Below, one piece after another: positions 9,650 through 18,251 of a DNA stretch of 52,792 bases; position 1 is the first letter of the stretch, and each line of letters opens with the position of its first letter. The DNA is from Bacteroidales bacterium. Lineage in GTDB: Bacteria > Bacteroidota > Bacteroidia > Bacteroidales > Tenuifilaceae. The notes beneath the pieces are model-generated. The model worked only from the letters and a program-made list of their open reading frames with translations, was not told the DNA's origin and made no database searches. The stretch spans positions 1 to 52,792 of the forward strand of contig DSBV01000107.1 in NCBI GenBank assembly GCA_011045955.1, given 5' to 3'. The position numbers were made by a program, and so were the translations under genes.

Positions 9650-9952
9650 ATGTCGGTGTTAATGAATTTTGCCATGTTCCCAACCGATAAAGGGGCAAGT
9701 GTTAGCCCCTACGTGGCTAAAATTATTGCAATGATAAGCGGGTTGGGCTATGAATACAGGCTTACGGCTATGGGCACCATAGTTGAAATCCCTACCCTAC
9801 AGCAAGCACTCAATGTGGTTGATAGTGCATATAAACTGCTTGAACCCGATTGCGAGCGGGTTTACGTTACCATTAATCTCGATATCCGAAAGGGCAATCT
9901 AGGAAGAATTGATAGCAAAATAAAATCGGTAACCGAAAAACTTAAAAAGTAA
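9650..9952 (+). CDS. MTH1187-family thiamine-binding protein
   Basis: A 100-residue protein of the UPF0045/Thiamine_BP family: ferredoxin-like fold, no signal peptide, cytoplasmic. The match is to the overall pattern: MNFAMFP at the start, YEYRLTAMGTIVE in the middle, and ERVYVTINLDIRKG near the end. Members bind thiamine or its precursor HMP, but the physiological role is uncertain. It starts eight bases after the lipoprotein gene and is followed 16 bases later by the barrel gene, so these three form an operon. Confidence 0.85.
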   Translation: MSVLMNFAMFPTDKGASVSPYVAKIIAMISGLGYEYRLTAMGTIVEIPTLQQALNVVDSAYKLLEPDCERVYVTINLDIRKGNLGRIDSKIKSVTEKLKK

Positions 9953-9968
9953 TCATAAGTTCAGCATA

Positions 9969-10628
9969 ATGCGAAATTTTCTTCCTGTACTATTTTCATT
10001 TTTTGCCCTAGCGGGCTATGGCCAAACCTATGTTGGCGTAAAGGGTGGCTATACCATGAGTGATATAGCATTTTTACCAGTTCAAAGCACTAGGATGCTT
10101 TTTGCCGACGGTTTGGATTATGGTTTGGTGTTCAAGCATTTTAACCTAAAATATTTTGGATTTCAGGCTGAACTTTACAGGGTAAAAAGGGGATACCGTA
10201 AACCTATTGATATTGCTGAACTGGGCGATACCCTATACAAACGTGTTAATTCGTACGTAGAGCTGCCAATAATGATGCAGTTCAGGCTTAACCTAAAATT
10301 GTTAACCTTTCATTTTAATGTAGGGCCATACATTGCATACTTGACCCAGGTACGCGAAGGCGATAACTCATCGGGTGATTACCAAATGAGCAAAATGTCG
10401 ATTAATATTTTACGAGATAATCGAATCGATTACGGTTTAATTGGTGGGTTGGGATTGGGCCGCGATTTTAAGTGGGGATCTTTGTATGTCGAAGGGCGCC
10501 TTGGTTACGGTTATGGCGACATGCAAAAGCACACCTACCCCAACATGCCAAAACAATCGAAAGCCGTTTTCCAAAGTGTAAATGTTGGCTACCTGTTCCA
10601 TTTCGGAAAGATGGAAAATAAGAACTAA
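9969..10628 (+). CDS. PorT-like outer membrane beta-barrel protein
   Basis: A 219-residue protein with a signal peptide (MRNFLPVLF...ALAGYGQ) and alternating hydrophobic/polar strands typical of the OMP_b-brl_2/PorT family. Examples are YVGVKGGYTMSD, GFQAELYR, YVELPIMMQFRL, FHFNVGPYIAYL and SLYVEGRLGYGYGD. It probably forms an eight-stranded barrel. PorT itself supports type IX secretion, but this family is large and nothing here ties this copy to secretion. It is the third gene of the 7.9 kb operon. Confidence 0.8.
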   Translation: MRNFLPVLFSFFALAGYGQTYVGVKGGYTMSDIAFLPVQSTRMLFADGLDYGLVFKHFNLKYFGFQAELYRVKRGYRKPIDIAELGDTLYKRVNSYVELPIMMQFRLNLKLLTFHFNVGPYIAYLTQVREGDNSSGDYQMSKMSINILRDNRIDYGLIGGLGLGRDFKWGSLYVEGRLGYGYGDMQKHTYPNMPKQSKAVFQSVNVGYLFHFGKMENKN

Positions 10629-10678
10629 ACAAACGAACCTTTTTCACCTTCAGCGTGTTTAGGTTCAAAACTATGTAG

Positions 10679-11344
10679 ATGACAAGCTGGAACGAAATAC
10701 CTTACGATATACAGCAAGTAATTTCAAATACCGCGATAGCTCCTGGCGCGTATATTCTGAAATTTAAAAAAAACAATCCCTTTATTGCCGGACAAGTACT
10801 TGCCTTGGGTGTCACCAAGGACATTGAACCCAGGTATTACAGCATTGTCTCAGTTGAGAACGATGAGTTAATATCAATACTCTATACCGAAAGGGTTGAA
10901 GGGAAGTTAACGCCCACGCTATCGCTTTTGAAACCCGGCGATAATATTATGGTTTCAAAACCATTTGAAACCTTTACACAGGTAAAGCCCTCGCCTGTAT
11001 TCAGTGTAGCTGGGATGGGAATAGTTCCATTCATGTCGATGTTACTATCGGGAAAAGCAAAGGGAGCCACTCTAATTCATGGAGCCCACTACCCCAAATA
11101 CTTTTACTACTCCAATATTCTTACAAACACGCTTGGCGTGAACTACATCCGATGCTGCTCGCGTTGCCAGCCCGGATGCCTGTTTGTGGGGCGCGTAACC
11201 GACTTTGTGAAACAGTGGAACGACCTGGATGTCAATAGGCCCTACTACCTTTGCGGTAGTGCTGAGATGGTAGTGGAAACGCGCGATATACTGATATCGA
11301 GAGGCGTTCCTGTGAGTAATATAAATTCGGAGTTATACTTTTAG
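10679..11344 (+). CDS. Ferredoxin-NADP reductase-like flavoprotein
   Basis: A 221-residue protein with an FNR-type two-domain layout. The FAD-binding RYYSIVS motif is at residues 52-58, a glycine-rich nicotinamide-site segment (AGMGIVPFMSM) is at 111-121, and a C-terminal YLCGSAEMV matches the CG motif. An unusual cysteine cluster, C159 C160 C163 C167 (CCSRCQPGC), lies in the nicotinamide-binding half and might bind a metal or form disulfides. The redox partner is unknown. It sits 50 bases after the barrel gene and three bases before rlmN, so it is probably translated together with rlmN. Confidence 0.8.
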   Translation: MTSWNEIPYDIQQVISNTAIAPGAYILKFKKNNPFIAGQVLALGVTKDIEPRYYSIVSVENDELISILYTERVEGKLTPTLSLLKPGDNIMVSKPFETFTQVKPSPVFSVAGMGIVPFMSMLLSGKAKGATLIHGAHYPKYFYYSNILTNTLGVNYIRCCSRCQPGCLFVGRVTDFVKQWNDLDVNRPYYLCGSAEMVVETRDILISRGVPVSNINSELYF

Positions 11345-11347
11345 CCG

Positions 11348-12370
11348 ATGATTCCACTTTACGGAAAAACGCTCGATGAGCTTAAATCGATAGTTACAGC
11401 TGAGGGGCTTCCATCGTTTGCGGCAACCCAAATAGCCGATTGGCTATACCATCACCATGCCGAAAATATCGATGATATGACCAATCTATCGAAAAAGGCA
11501 AGGGAGAAGCTCTCGGCAAAGTACACCGTAGGGCTAACAAAACCCGAAAGGGTTTCGGAATCGGCCGATGGTACCAAAAAGTATCTGTTCCCGGTGGCCA
11601 ATACCCGCTATGTTGAAGCCGCCTACATACCCGAAGCCGATAGGGCAACGCTTTGCGTATCGTCACAATTGGGCTGTAAGATGGGATGCCTGTTCTGCAT
11701 GACTGCCAAGCAGGGGTTTCAGGGTAATCTTACAGCCGGCGAGGTACTGAACCAGCTGCGCAGCATCTCTGAATTTAAAAATGTGACGAACATTGTGTAC
11801 ATGGGGATGGGCGAACCGCTTGATAATCTGGATAATGTGCTGAAAAGCCTTGAAATACTCACCTCAAAGTGGGGCATGGGCTGGAGCACCAAACGCATTA
11901 CGGTTTCCACCATTGGCCTTATTCCGGCCATGAAGCAGTTCCTTGAAAAAACCAATTGCCATCTTGCCATTAGCCTCCACACCCCATTCGATGATGAACG
12001 CAGGATGCTGATGCCCATCCAGAATGTTTACCCAATAGCCGACGTTGTTGATGAGCTCAAAAAGCACCGGTTTAGCGACCACCGCAGGGTGTCGTTTGAG
12101 TATATAATGTTTGATGGGATGAACGACACACCTCGCCATATTAAGGAACTGGTGAAGCTGCTTAATGGGATAAACTGCCGGATAAATCTAATTCGTTTCC
12201 ATCCCATACCCGATTCGCCGCTCCGCACCTCACCCGACGTGCGCATTATTCAGTTTCGCGATTCGCTAACCGCTAAGGGAATATTTACCACCATCCGCGC
12301 CTCGCGTGGGCAGGACATTCAGGCTGCTTGTGGATTGCTGTCTACAAAAGCACTTCAGGAAAAACGTTAA
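11348..12370 (+). CDS. rlmN: 23S rRNA (adenine(2503)-C(2))-methyltransferase / tRNA methyltransferase
   Basis: A radical SAM enzyme that methylates A2503 of 23S rRNA and A37 of some tRNAs. The 340-residue length is normal. The [4Fe-4S]/SAM motif C110-x3-C114-x2-C117 (CKMGCLFC) is intact, as are GMGEPL and the catalytic C-terminal cysteine in IQAACGLL (C328). The N-terminal accessory domain (about residues 1-90) is present. It follows the flavoprotein gene after three bases. No terminator follows closely: the spacer holds repeats, and the first hairpin (12594-12618) belongs mainly to the opposite strand. Confidence 0.97.
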   Translation: MIPLYGKTLDELKSIVTAEGLPSFAATQIADWLYHHHAENIDDMTNLSKKAREKLSAKYTVGLTKPERVSESADGTKKYLFPVANTRYVEAAYIPEADRATLCVSSQLGCKMGCLFCMTAKQGFQGNLTAGEVLNQLRSISEFKNVTNIVYMGMGEPLDNLDNVLKSLEILTSKWGMGWSTKRITVSTIGLIPAMKQFLEKTNCHLAISLHTPFDDERRMLMPIQNVYPIADVVDELKKHRFSDHRRVSFEYIMFDGMNDTPRHIKELVKLLNGINCRINLIRFHPIPDSPLRTSPDVRIIQFRDSLTAKGIFTTIRASRGQDIQAACGLLSTKALQEKR

Positions 12371-12535
12371 ACGTGAACCGTGAGCCGTTAGGCGAAGAAG
12401 AACAGAAAACTACTACACTTATAATCCTGAGCCTGTCGAAGGATCTACCCTTATATAGTATCACAGTGTTACACAGTGTTTGAAGGGAGTTGCACGGTTT
12501 GAATCAGCATAATATGTGTCATCAGTGCTCCATTC
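12364..12535. repeat. Intergenic repeat mosaic (families A, B, C)
   Basis: The rlmN 3' spacer (12371-12590) contains three pieces also found in other spacers: cgttaaacgtgaaccgtgag (family A), cctgagcctgtcgaaggatc (family C), and a cacagtgttacacagtgttt / tgtgtcatcagtg pair (family B). No gene is supported here. An open frame at 12490-12693 runs across the repeat and the hairpin and is spurious. Confidence 0.65.
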
Positions 12536-12590
12536 CTAAATCCCCAAAACGAAACATCCTACTATCAGTAATACAACTATCAACTCAAAT

Positions 12591-12618
12591 AAAAAAGGGC
12601 ACCTTAAGGGTGCCCTTT
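12591..12618 (-). terminator. Rho-independent terminator
   Basis: A 10-bp stem aaagggcacc/ggtgcccttt with a five-base loop, followed on the minus strand by a run of six T. It lies 19 bases beyond the reconstructed stop of the broken cPGS-like gene. A weaker T-run makes it partly bidirectional. Confidence 0.85.
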
Positions 12619-12636
12619 CTATCTTGTTATCCTGAA

Positions 12637-13942
12637 TTATTTCAGGTTATGGGTTTTAACGAATTTTTCAAGAACACCCTTGAGGTTGGGTAAACCTATC
12701 TCAGCCAAATCGTAGAATACACGGGTGGTAGGTTTCCTGATATTGATGATACGGCTTAAATCGATTGGGTACCAATGATAACGGTGTCGTAATCGGCATT
12801 GTTGATGGTAGCCTCAAGGTCCCTAAGCTGTTGCTCACCGTAACCCATGGCAGGAAGTATGCGGCCAATGTTAGGGTAAATACGGTAGGTTTTCTGAAGT
12901 TTACCAACAAGGTAAGGACGAGCATCAACCTCTTTGCTTGCACTAAACTTGCGTGCAGCAATGGTACCAGCACCAATCTTCATTTCGCCGTGGGTTAAGG
13001 TTGGGCCGTCCTCAACAATTAGGCAGCGCTTACCATCGATAAGTTCAGGCTTGTCGACCTTAATGGGCGAAGCGCCGTCAACCACAATGGCTTTGGGATT
13101 GATTTTACGGATGTTCTCACGAACAATCTGAATGCCTTCGGGCGAAGCCGAGTCCATCTTGTTGATTACAATAACATTGGCCAGGCGTAGGTTAACCTCA
13201 CCAGGGTAGTAGCTAACCTCGTTTCCGGCACGGTGTGGGTCAGCAACAGTGATGATTAAATCGGGTTTGAAGGAAGCAAAGTCGTGTTACCGCCGTCCCA
13301 AAGGATAACATCGCAGCCACTGGGATCTTTTTCGGCTTCGCGGAGAATGGCCTCGTAGTCAACACCGGCGTAGATAACGTTACTGCGAACTACATGTGGT
13401 TCATACTCTTCCATCTCCTCAACGGTAGCAAAGCGCTGAACCTTTTGGGCAACCAAATCACCGTAAGGCATAGGGTGACGAACGGCAACCACCTTAAGGC
13501 CAAGGCCCATGAGGTACTCAATAACCTTACGCGAGGTTTGCGATTTACTGCAACCGGTATGGGTAGCCACAACGGCAATAACGGGCTTGGTGCTCTTAAG
13601 CATGGTCTCGTTAGGGCCAAGTAGCGTGAAATTGGCACCGGCAGCGTTAACTATTGAACTAAGGCGCATTACATGCTGGTAGTTCACATCGCTGTATGAA
13701 AATACGCAGTCGTGAACATTCTTTTCCTTAATAATTTTAACAAGATTTTTCTCAGCCTCAATGGGAATACCATTGGGGTAAAGTTTCCCAGCCAATTCAG
13801 CAGGGTATTTACGACCCTCGATGTCGGGAATTTGAGCAGCGGTAAAGGCAACTACATTGTACTCCTCTTTATCGCGGAAGAAAGTGTTGAAGTTGTGGAA
13901 ATCTCTTCAGGCTGCTCCGATAATTACTACATTGCGTCTTAT
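12637..13942 (-). pseudogene. Broken cyclic 2,3-diphosphoglycerate synthetase-like GTPase
   Basis: The reconstructed protein (about 434 residues) matches the COG2403 GTPase/cPGS-like family, with blocks such as RDFHNFNTFFRD, ELAGKLYPNGIP, RHPMPYGDLVAQKVQRF, VIYAGVDYEAIL, VEDGPTLTHGEMKIGAGT and PAMGYGEQQLRDLE. Four lesions are visible. ATA stands at 13940-13942 where ATG is expected, right after an AGGAGGT ribosome site. A TGA (13907-13909) replaces a conserved Gly codon. One base is lost near 13284. Another is lost in the G-run near 12766. The Walker A loop reads TGCSKSQT, with Ser where Gly is usual. Some archaeal members make cyclic 2,3-diphosphoglycerate; the bacterial role is not known. 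Its terminator is intact. Confidence 0.9.
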
Positions 13943-14140
13943 AAGACCTCCTTTGATATTTTTGGTTTAGATTTTAGGTGTTACAGTTTTCAAATTTGGT
14001 TTTTTAAAATTCAAAATGTTCGCTAAAAAAATTCCTAACATTGCCACCTTATCGGCACAATCGTAAGATATTAAAAAACAATGCAATATAGCACCATTTT
14101 AGTAAAACATGTTAAGAAACATATTTTTTAGACTAAGGGA

Positions 14141-14171
14141 AAAAATGCCCCGATTTTTTGGAATCGGGGCA
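14141..14171 (-). terminator. Terminator of sppA
   Basis: A 10-bp perfect stem tgccccgatt/aatcggggca with a six-base loop, followed on the minus strand by a T-run. It starts 22 bases after the sppA stop codon. The spacer between it and the broken GTPase gene (13943-14140) holds only AT-rich sequence and the degraded promoter of that gene. Confidence 0.9.
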
Positions 14172-14192
14172 ACAAGTTTTTATGGGTATGTA

Positions 14193-15962
14193 TTAGTAAA
14201 CCTCGATATCGTAAGGAATACGTGCCTGAACGCCTTGATTATTCAGCATGTTTTTAATGCGGTTGTAGGCCTTAAACGATGAGCCTAGTTCATCTTTTAA
14301 AATCCAGGTCTTTGCCTCGGCCGACATATCTTCCATAAGCTTTTCGAAGAACTTTTTCTGTTTGGGCATCTCAACAAGGCGATAGTTCTCCAATCCGGCT
14401 TTTTCGGCGGCAAGATTAATGGCATCGGTTAGGCCGCCAAACTCATCAATAAGTTTTATGTCCTTGGCGTTTACGCCGCTCCAAACACGGCCTTGGCCAA
14501 TGGCATCGACCTGTTCAACGGGAATACCGCGGCCTGCGGATACGTGACCGATAAAGGTTTGATAGGTCTGTTCAATGAACATCTGGCCTACGACCTTTTC
14601 CTCAGCGGTCATGGGGCGAAATACGCTGAAAAAATCGGCATGGTCGTTGGTTTTAACAACATCAACGGTAATACCAATTTTATTTTCCAAGGCTTTCTGC
14701 AGGTTGAAGAACAAACCGAAAACACCAATTGAACCGGTGATAGTAGTTGAGTTAGCCACGATGGTTGTGGCGGGTGCAGCAATGTAATAGCCACCCGATG
14801 CAGCCACATCGCCCATGGAAACAATAACAGGCTTAACCTTTGCGGCTAAATCAACCTCACGCCATATAACCTCGGAGGCCAAAGCGCTACCACCAGGTGA
14901 GTTAATACGGAAAACAATGGCCTTGATGGAACTATCGCGGCGTGCCTTGCGAATGGTTCGCGAAATACCCTCGGAACCGATTTTATCATTGCCACCTTCA
15001 CCCATTCCTATTTCGCCACTTGCATAAATAACAGCAATTTTATCCTTTGAGAACTTGCGCTTAGCAACTTCCGGTGCTTTGAAATACTTTTTCAGTGCAA
15101 TGCTGCTGATATCCTTCTTTTCCTCAACGCCAAGTTTGGACTTTAAAACTGCAATAAGCTCATCCTTATAGATAAGGCCATCTACCAGCTTATTTTCCAG
15201 CGCCTTTTTGGCATTGAAGATTTCCATGTTGCTGGCCATGCAGTTAAGTTTATCGGCAGGTATGCCACGGGTATCGGAAACCCCTTTAACCCATTGGTCC
15301 CATATGGATGAGATGTAGGTAAAAGTTTGCTCGCGATTTTCGGGGCTCATTTTATCGAGCATAAATGGCTCAACGGCGCTTTTAAACTTGCCGTGACGAA
15401 GGATTTGTGGCTCAACATTCAACTTTTCCAAGGCTTTCTTAAAGAACATAATCTCGCTGCGCAAGCCAAGCCACTCAATCATACCCTCGGGGTTTAGAAA
15501 TACGCTATCGGCAACCGATGCCAGGTAATATGCTTTTTGGCTGTAGGTATCGCTGTATGCATAGATAAACTTACCCGACGATTTAAAATCGATGAGTGAA
15601 TTGCGGATTTCCTCGCTGGTTGCAGCACCTGCATTAACAGCGTTGAGTTCAAGCAGAATACCCTTGATGTTGGAATCCTCCTTGGCATTGGCAATGGCTT
15701 TTAAGATTTGGTTTAACCCAATAGGGCTATTAGGCTGAAACGAAGCAAAATCAAAGCCCTTGAAGGGGTCTTCACTGCCACGGTCAACTATTTCCTGTCT
15801 TAGATCGATGTAAAGGATTGAGTTGGGCTCAACCTTAACCTCTTTTTTATCGGCCGAGGAGACAATTGCACCAACAATTCCTAGGAACATCAAAAAGATT
15901 ACAATTGATGATAGAACTATACCAACTATTGTGGCCAGAACATACTTGAAAAATTGCTTCAT
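14193..15962 (-). CDS. sppA: Signal peptide peptidase SppA, 67K (long) type
   Basis: A membrane-anchored serine protease that degrades cleaved signal peptides in the periplasm. It has 589 residues, the long form with two tandem S49 domains. An N-terminal membrane anchor spans about residues 7-35. The general-base lysine (K194, in GKFKSAVEPF) is in the first domain and the nucleophile serine (S389, in GDVAASGGYY) in the second, as in the E. coli enzyme. It is monocistronic, with its own terminator. A TAACTTTA box about 50 bases upstream is a weak promoter candidate. Confidence 0.95.
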   Translation of the reverse strand: MKQFFKYVLATIVGIVLSSIVIFLMFLGIVGAIVSSADKKEVKVEPNSILYIDLRQEIVDRGSEDPFKGFDFASFQPNSPIGLNQILKAIANAKEDSNIKGILLELNAVNAGAATSEEIRNSLIDFKSSGKFIYAYSDTYSQKAYYLASVADSVFLNPEGMIEWLGLRSEIMFFKKALEKLNVEPQILRHGKFKSAVEPFMLDKMSPENREQTFTYISSIWDQWVKGVSDTRGIPADKLNCMASNMEIFNAKKALENKLVDGLIYKDELIAVLKSKLGVEEKKDISSIALKKYFKAPEVAKRKFSKDKIAVIYASGEIGMGEGGNDKIGSEGISRTIRKARRDSSIKAIVFRINSPGGSALASEVIWREVDLAAKVKPVIVSMGDVAASGGYYIAAPATTIVANSTTITGSIGVFGLFFNLQKALENKIGITVDVVKTNDHADFFSVFRPMTAEEKVVGQMFIEQTYQTFIGHVSAGRGIPVEQVDAIGQGRVWSGVNAKDIKLIDEFGGLTDAINLAAEKAGLENYRLVEMPKQKKFFEKLMEDMSAEAKTWILKDELGSSFKAYNRIKNMLNNQGVQARIPYDIEVY

Positions 15963-16076
15963 ATTGATTGAAATTTAGATTTTATATATGACTAATTTGT
16001 GTTGATAAAGTTACAAAAAAAGATTAAACCGAAATGCCATGAATTAACAAATTCAACAGGGTTAGTAAAAATGGGG

Positions 16077-16183
16077 AGGGGGAAATTTTTAAAGGAATGA
16101 ATCGGAATGAATCGGAATAGACAGAATATGATGAAGTTAGAGGTGGCTAAAACGTTAAACGTGAACCGTGAGCCGTTAAACGA
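16077..16183. repeat. Intergenic repeat, family A copy 2
   Basis: Units of gaatcggaat, then gaatatgatgaagttagagg, then cgttaaacgtgaaccgtgag, in the same order as 4438-4568. The two copies differ by small substitutions and indels, so they are old. Confidence 0.75.
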
Positions 16184-16371
16184 GATTGAAAAACGATTAA
16201 CTAGTCACACAACCAACGCTCTTTGTCATTTTGAGCGATAGCGAGAAATATCATTGAAAGGAGATAAAGGGTGGAAAGTATTAAGCTATGCTTCAGCGCT
16301 GTTAAGTATGACATGAGAGGACGGGGCACAAGCCAACCATCAATAGTTAACTATCAGTTCAATCCTTTCAT

Positions 16372-16397
16372 TCGCGCGGGTCTCCTGAACCGCGCGA
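16372..16397. repeat. Hairpin tcgcgcgg...ccgcgcga
   Basis: An 8-bp GC-rich perfect stem around a short loop. No T-run follows, so it is not a standard terminator. It lies directly before a family D repeat and may be part of it or a separate REP-like unit. Confidence 0.6.
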
Positions 16398-16427
16398 TCA
16401 TTAGTATAGGGGTATTCAAAATATTAT

Positions 16428-16563
16428 GCGATGCACGAATTGCATAAGCCAAAGAGCAGGTAGTATCCGTTGCATTGCAACCGGAAAGCAAGCCAAAGAG
16501 CAATTGCCTAAAACCCTATCAAAGGGGATATCAGTGCTATTGGCACATAGCGATGGTTCAGAT
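16428..16563 (+). repeat. Intergenic repeat, family D copy 1
   Basis: Shares with 27854-27985 the series gcgatgcacg, ccaaagaac/gc, cgttgcat, ggaaagca/ggaaaagca, caaagagc, taaaacc, atcaaa(a)ggg and gatggttc/gatgcttc, in the same order over about 135 bases. Confidence 0.7.
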
Positions 16564-16780
16564 GAGTTCAGCATAACAAGCGAGCGTGAATATCCGGTAC
16601 ATAATTTTGATTTTTCTAGCCATCAACCACAAACTGTCAACAAAAACAGTATCACAGTGTTTCACAGAGTTCACATAGTGTTTCTCTCTAAAAAACAACA
16701 AAATCTGTGTCATCAGTTTTCTATTTCAATTCACGAAAAACGAACAGTTATCAATTTTCTTATATACAATATGTTATACC

Positions 16781-16947
16781 GTTTAACCGAGATTAGTCAA
16801 TAGAAATGCAAAAAAGCCTGGAACAGTTTGTTTCTAATAACCTATCGAGGTAATCCAGACTTTTCACAGTCTTTCATTACGAAGTTTCTGTATTATTAAA
16901 ATTTGTTAGTCGATTCGTCAATTGTTTTTTTCAGTTGACGAATTTGG
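16781..16947 (+). repeat. Paired 167-bp hairpin element, copy 1
   Basis: Aligns over its whole length with 38031-38197. Both start gtttaaccg.gattagtcaatagaaa and share taacctatcg/taacttatcg, tctttcatt.cgaagtttc, aatttgtta and cgattcgtcaat. Copy 1 ends in a hairpin with a perfect 9-bp stem (attcgtcaa/ttgacgaat) around a T-rich loop. It is upstream of namZ. It could be a small RNA gene, a MITE or a remnant of a mobile element. No protein is encoded. Confidence 0.8.
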
Positions 16948-17049
16948 TATCATGCAAGCTGAGCATGGTTCTTCGCTTTCTTTTTTCTGTATAAATTATT
17001 TTCTACCTTAGCAAAACCATAATTGGCGCATATTTTGCAAAAGAAAGGT

Positions 17050-18225
17050 ATGAGTTTTGGTAAAATAGTATTAACCTTTTTGGTATCGATTCTTTTGATA
17101 ACCGCAAAGGCACAGGAAATTTTGCCTGGCGCTCGTGTAACGAGCAGTTACCTTCCGTTAATTCAAGGTAAGCGTGTGGCAGTAGTGGCTAACCACACCA
17201 CATTGGTTGGACCAAAGCATCTGGTTGACACTCTGCTTTCAGCTGGTATAACCATAAAAAAAATATTTAGCCCGGAGCATGGCTTTAGGGGCGACGTTGA
17301 GGCTGGCGAACTTATTGGAAACTATACGGATAGGGTTACAGGTTTGCCTGTTATTTCGTTGTATGGTGGGAGCAAAAAACCAAAGCCAGCCGACTTAATA
17401 GATGTTGATGTTGTAATTTTTGACCTGCAGGATGTGGGCGTTCGGTTTTACACCTACATCTCAACCATGCACTACGTTATGGAGGCTTGCGCCGAAAATG
17501 GCAAGCCTTTAATAATTCTCGATAGACCCAACCCTAACGGGTTTTACGTTGATGGGCCTGTGCTGGACACCGCTTACCGCTCTTTTGTGGGCATGCATCC
17601 AGTTCCCTTAGTGCATGGAATGACCATTGGCGAGTTTGCTCAAATGATAAACGGCGAGGGCTGGCTGAAAGGGAAAATCAAATGTCAGCTAACCATTATT
17701 CCATGTATGGGTTACACCCATAGCATGACCACTGCCCTTCCTGTTCGTCCATCGCCAAACCTGCCTAACCATCTTTCTGTATTGCTTTACCCATCGCTTG
17801 GGTTGTTTGAGGGAACCGTCGTGAGTGTTGGTCGGGGAACCGACTATCCTTTTCAGGTTTTTGGCTATCCCAATTTCCCCGATAAGGAGTTTAAGTATAT
17901 ACCAGTTGAGAAGCGAGGGGCAAGTCTTAATCCACCCTATAAGGGCCAACCTGTTTACGGAATTGACCTTAGGGATTACTCGGTTAACTACTTCCTTGAC
18001 CACCGCGAGATTATTCTCGATTGGCTTATCTACTCATACCGCAATTATCCCGAAAAGGAGAAGTTTTTCAATAACTTTTTTAACCTGCTTGCAGGTACAA
18101 GTGAGTTACGCCAGCAAATTGAAAGCGGATTATCCCCTTCGGAAATCAGAGCCACCTGGCAACCTGCGCTTGAGCAATACAAGCAAATCAGAAAAAAATA
18201 CCTGTTGTATCCCGATTTTGAATAA
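17050..18225 (+). CDS. namZ: Exo-beta-N-acetylmuramidase NamZ (DUF1343 family)
   Basis: A 391-residue DUF1343/YbbC-type protein. Characterised members (NamZ, GH171) release MurNAc from the non-reducing end of peptidoglycan fragments. A signal peptide (FGKIVLTFLVSILLITAKAQ) sends it to the periplasm. Conserved family blocks are seen: VVANHTTLV, FSPEHGFRG, VDVVIFDLQDVGVRFYTY, ILDRPNPNG, VHGMTIGEFA, RPSPNLP and EGT.VSVGRGTDYPF. The ATG at 17050 gives a proper signal peptide; the TTG at 17023 is less likely. It is the first gene of a five-gene run, with the RNase H gene 26 bases downstream. Together with mpl and the GH25 enzyme it suggests active cell-wall recycling. Confidence 0.9.
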   Translation: MSFGKIVLTFLVSILLITAKAQEILPGARVTSSYLPLIQGKRVAVVANHTTLVGPKHLVDTLLSAGITIKKIFSPEHGFRGDVEAGELIGNYTDRVTGLPVISLYGGSKKPKPADLIDVDVVIFDLQDVGVRFYTYISTMHYVMEACAENGKPLIILDRPNPNGFYVDGPVLDTAYRSFVGMHPVPLVHGMTIGEFAQMINGEGWLKGKIKCQLTIIPCMGYTHSMTTALPVRPSPNLPNHLSVLLYPSLGLFEGTVVSVGRGTDYPFQVFGYPNFPDKEFKYIPVEKRGASLNPPYKGQPVYGIDLRDYSVNYFLDHREIILDWLIYSYRNYPEKEKFFNNFFNLLAGTSELRQQIESGLSPSEIRATWQPALEQYKQIRKKYLLYPDFE

Positions 18226-18251
18226 CTTTGACACCTGATTACTGTAAAAGA

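Larger units (their letters stand above)
15963..17049. other. 1.1-kb gene-free spacer made of repeats
   Basis: I see no supportable gene here. The spacer holds, in order: family A (16077-16183), family C (16223-16320), a 26-base hairpin (16372-16397), family D (16428-16563), family B (16647-16720) and the first copy of the ~167-bp hairpin element (16781-16947). An open frame at 16426-16803 is built only from these repeats and is rejected. The last 100 bases probably contain the promoter of the namZ operon. Confidence 0.8.

Noticed and set aside
12490-12693. 67-codon open frame behind rlmN
   Set aside because: It spans a repeat and the terminator hairpin and shows no conserved pattern.
13907-13909. 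Selenocysteine codon in the cPGS-like gene
   Set aside because: The site is a conserved Gly, not Cys; no SECIS-like hairpin follows, and the same gene has two frameshifts and no start codon.
16426-16803. 125-codon open frame in the 16-17 kb spacer
   Set aside because: It is made wholly of families D and B and the start of the hairpin element. Its product has no protein-like pattern.
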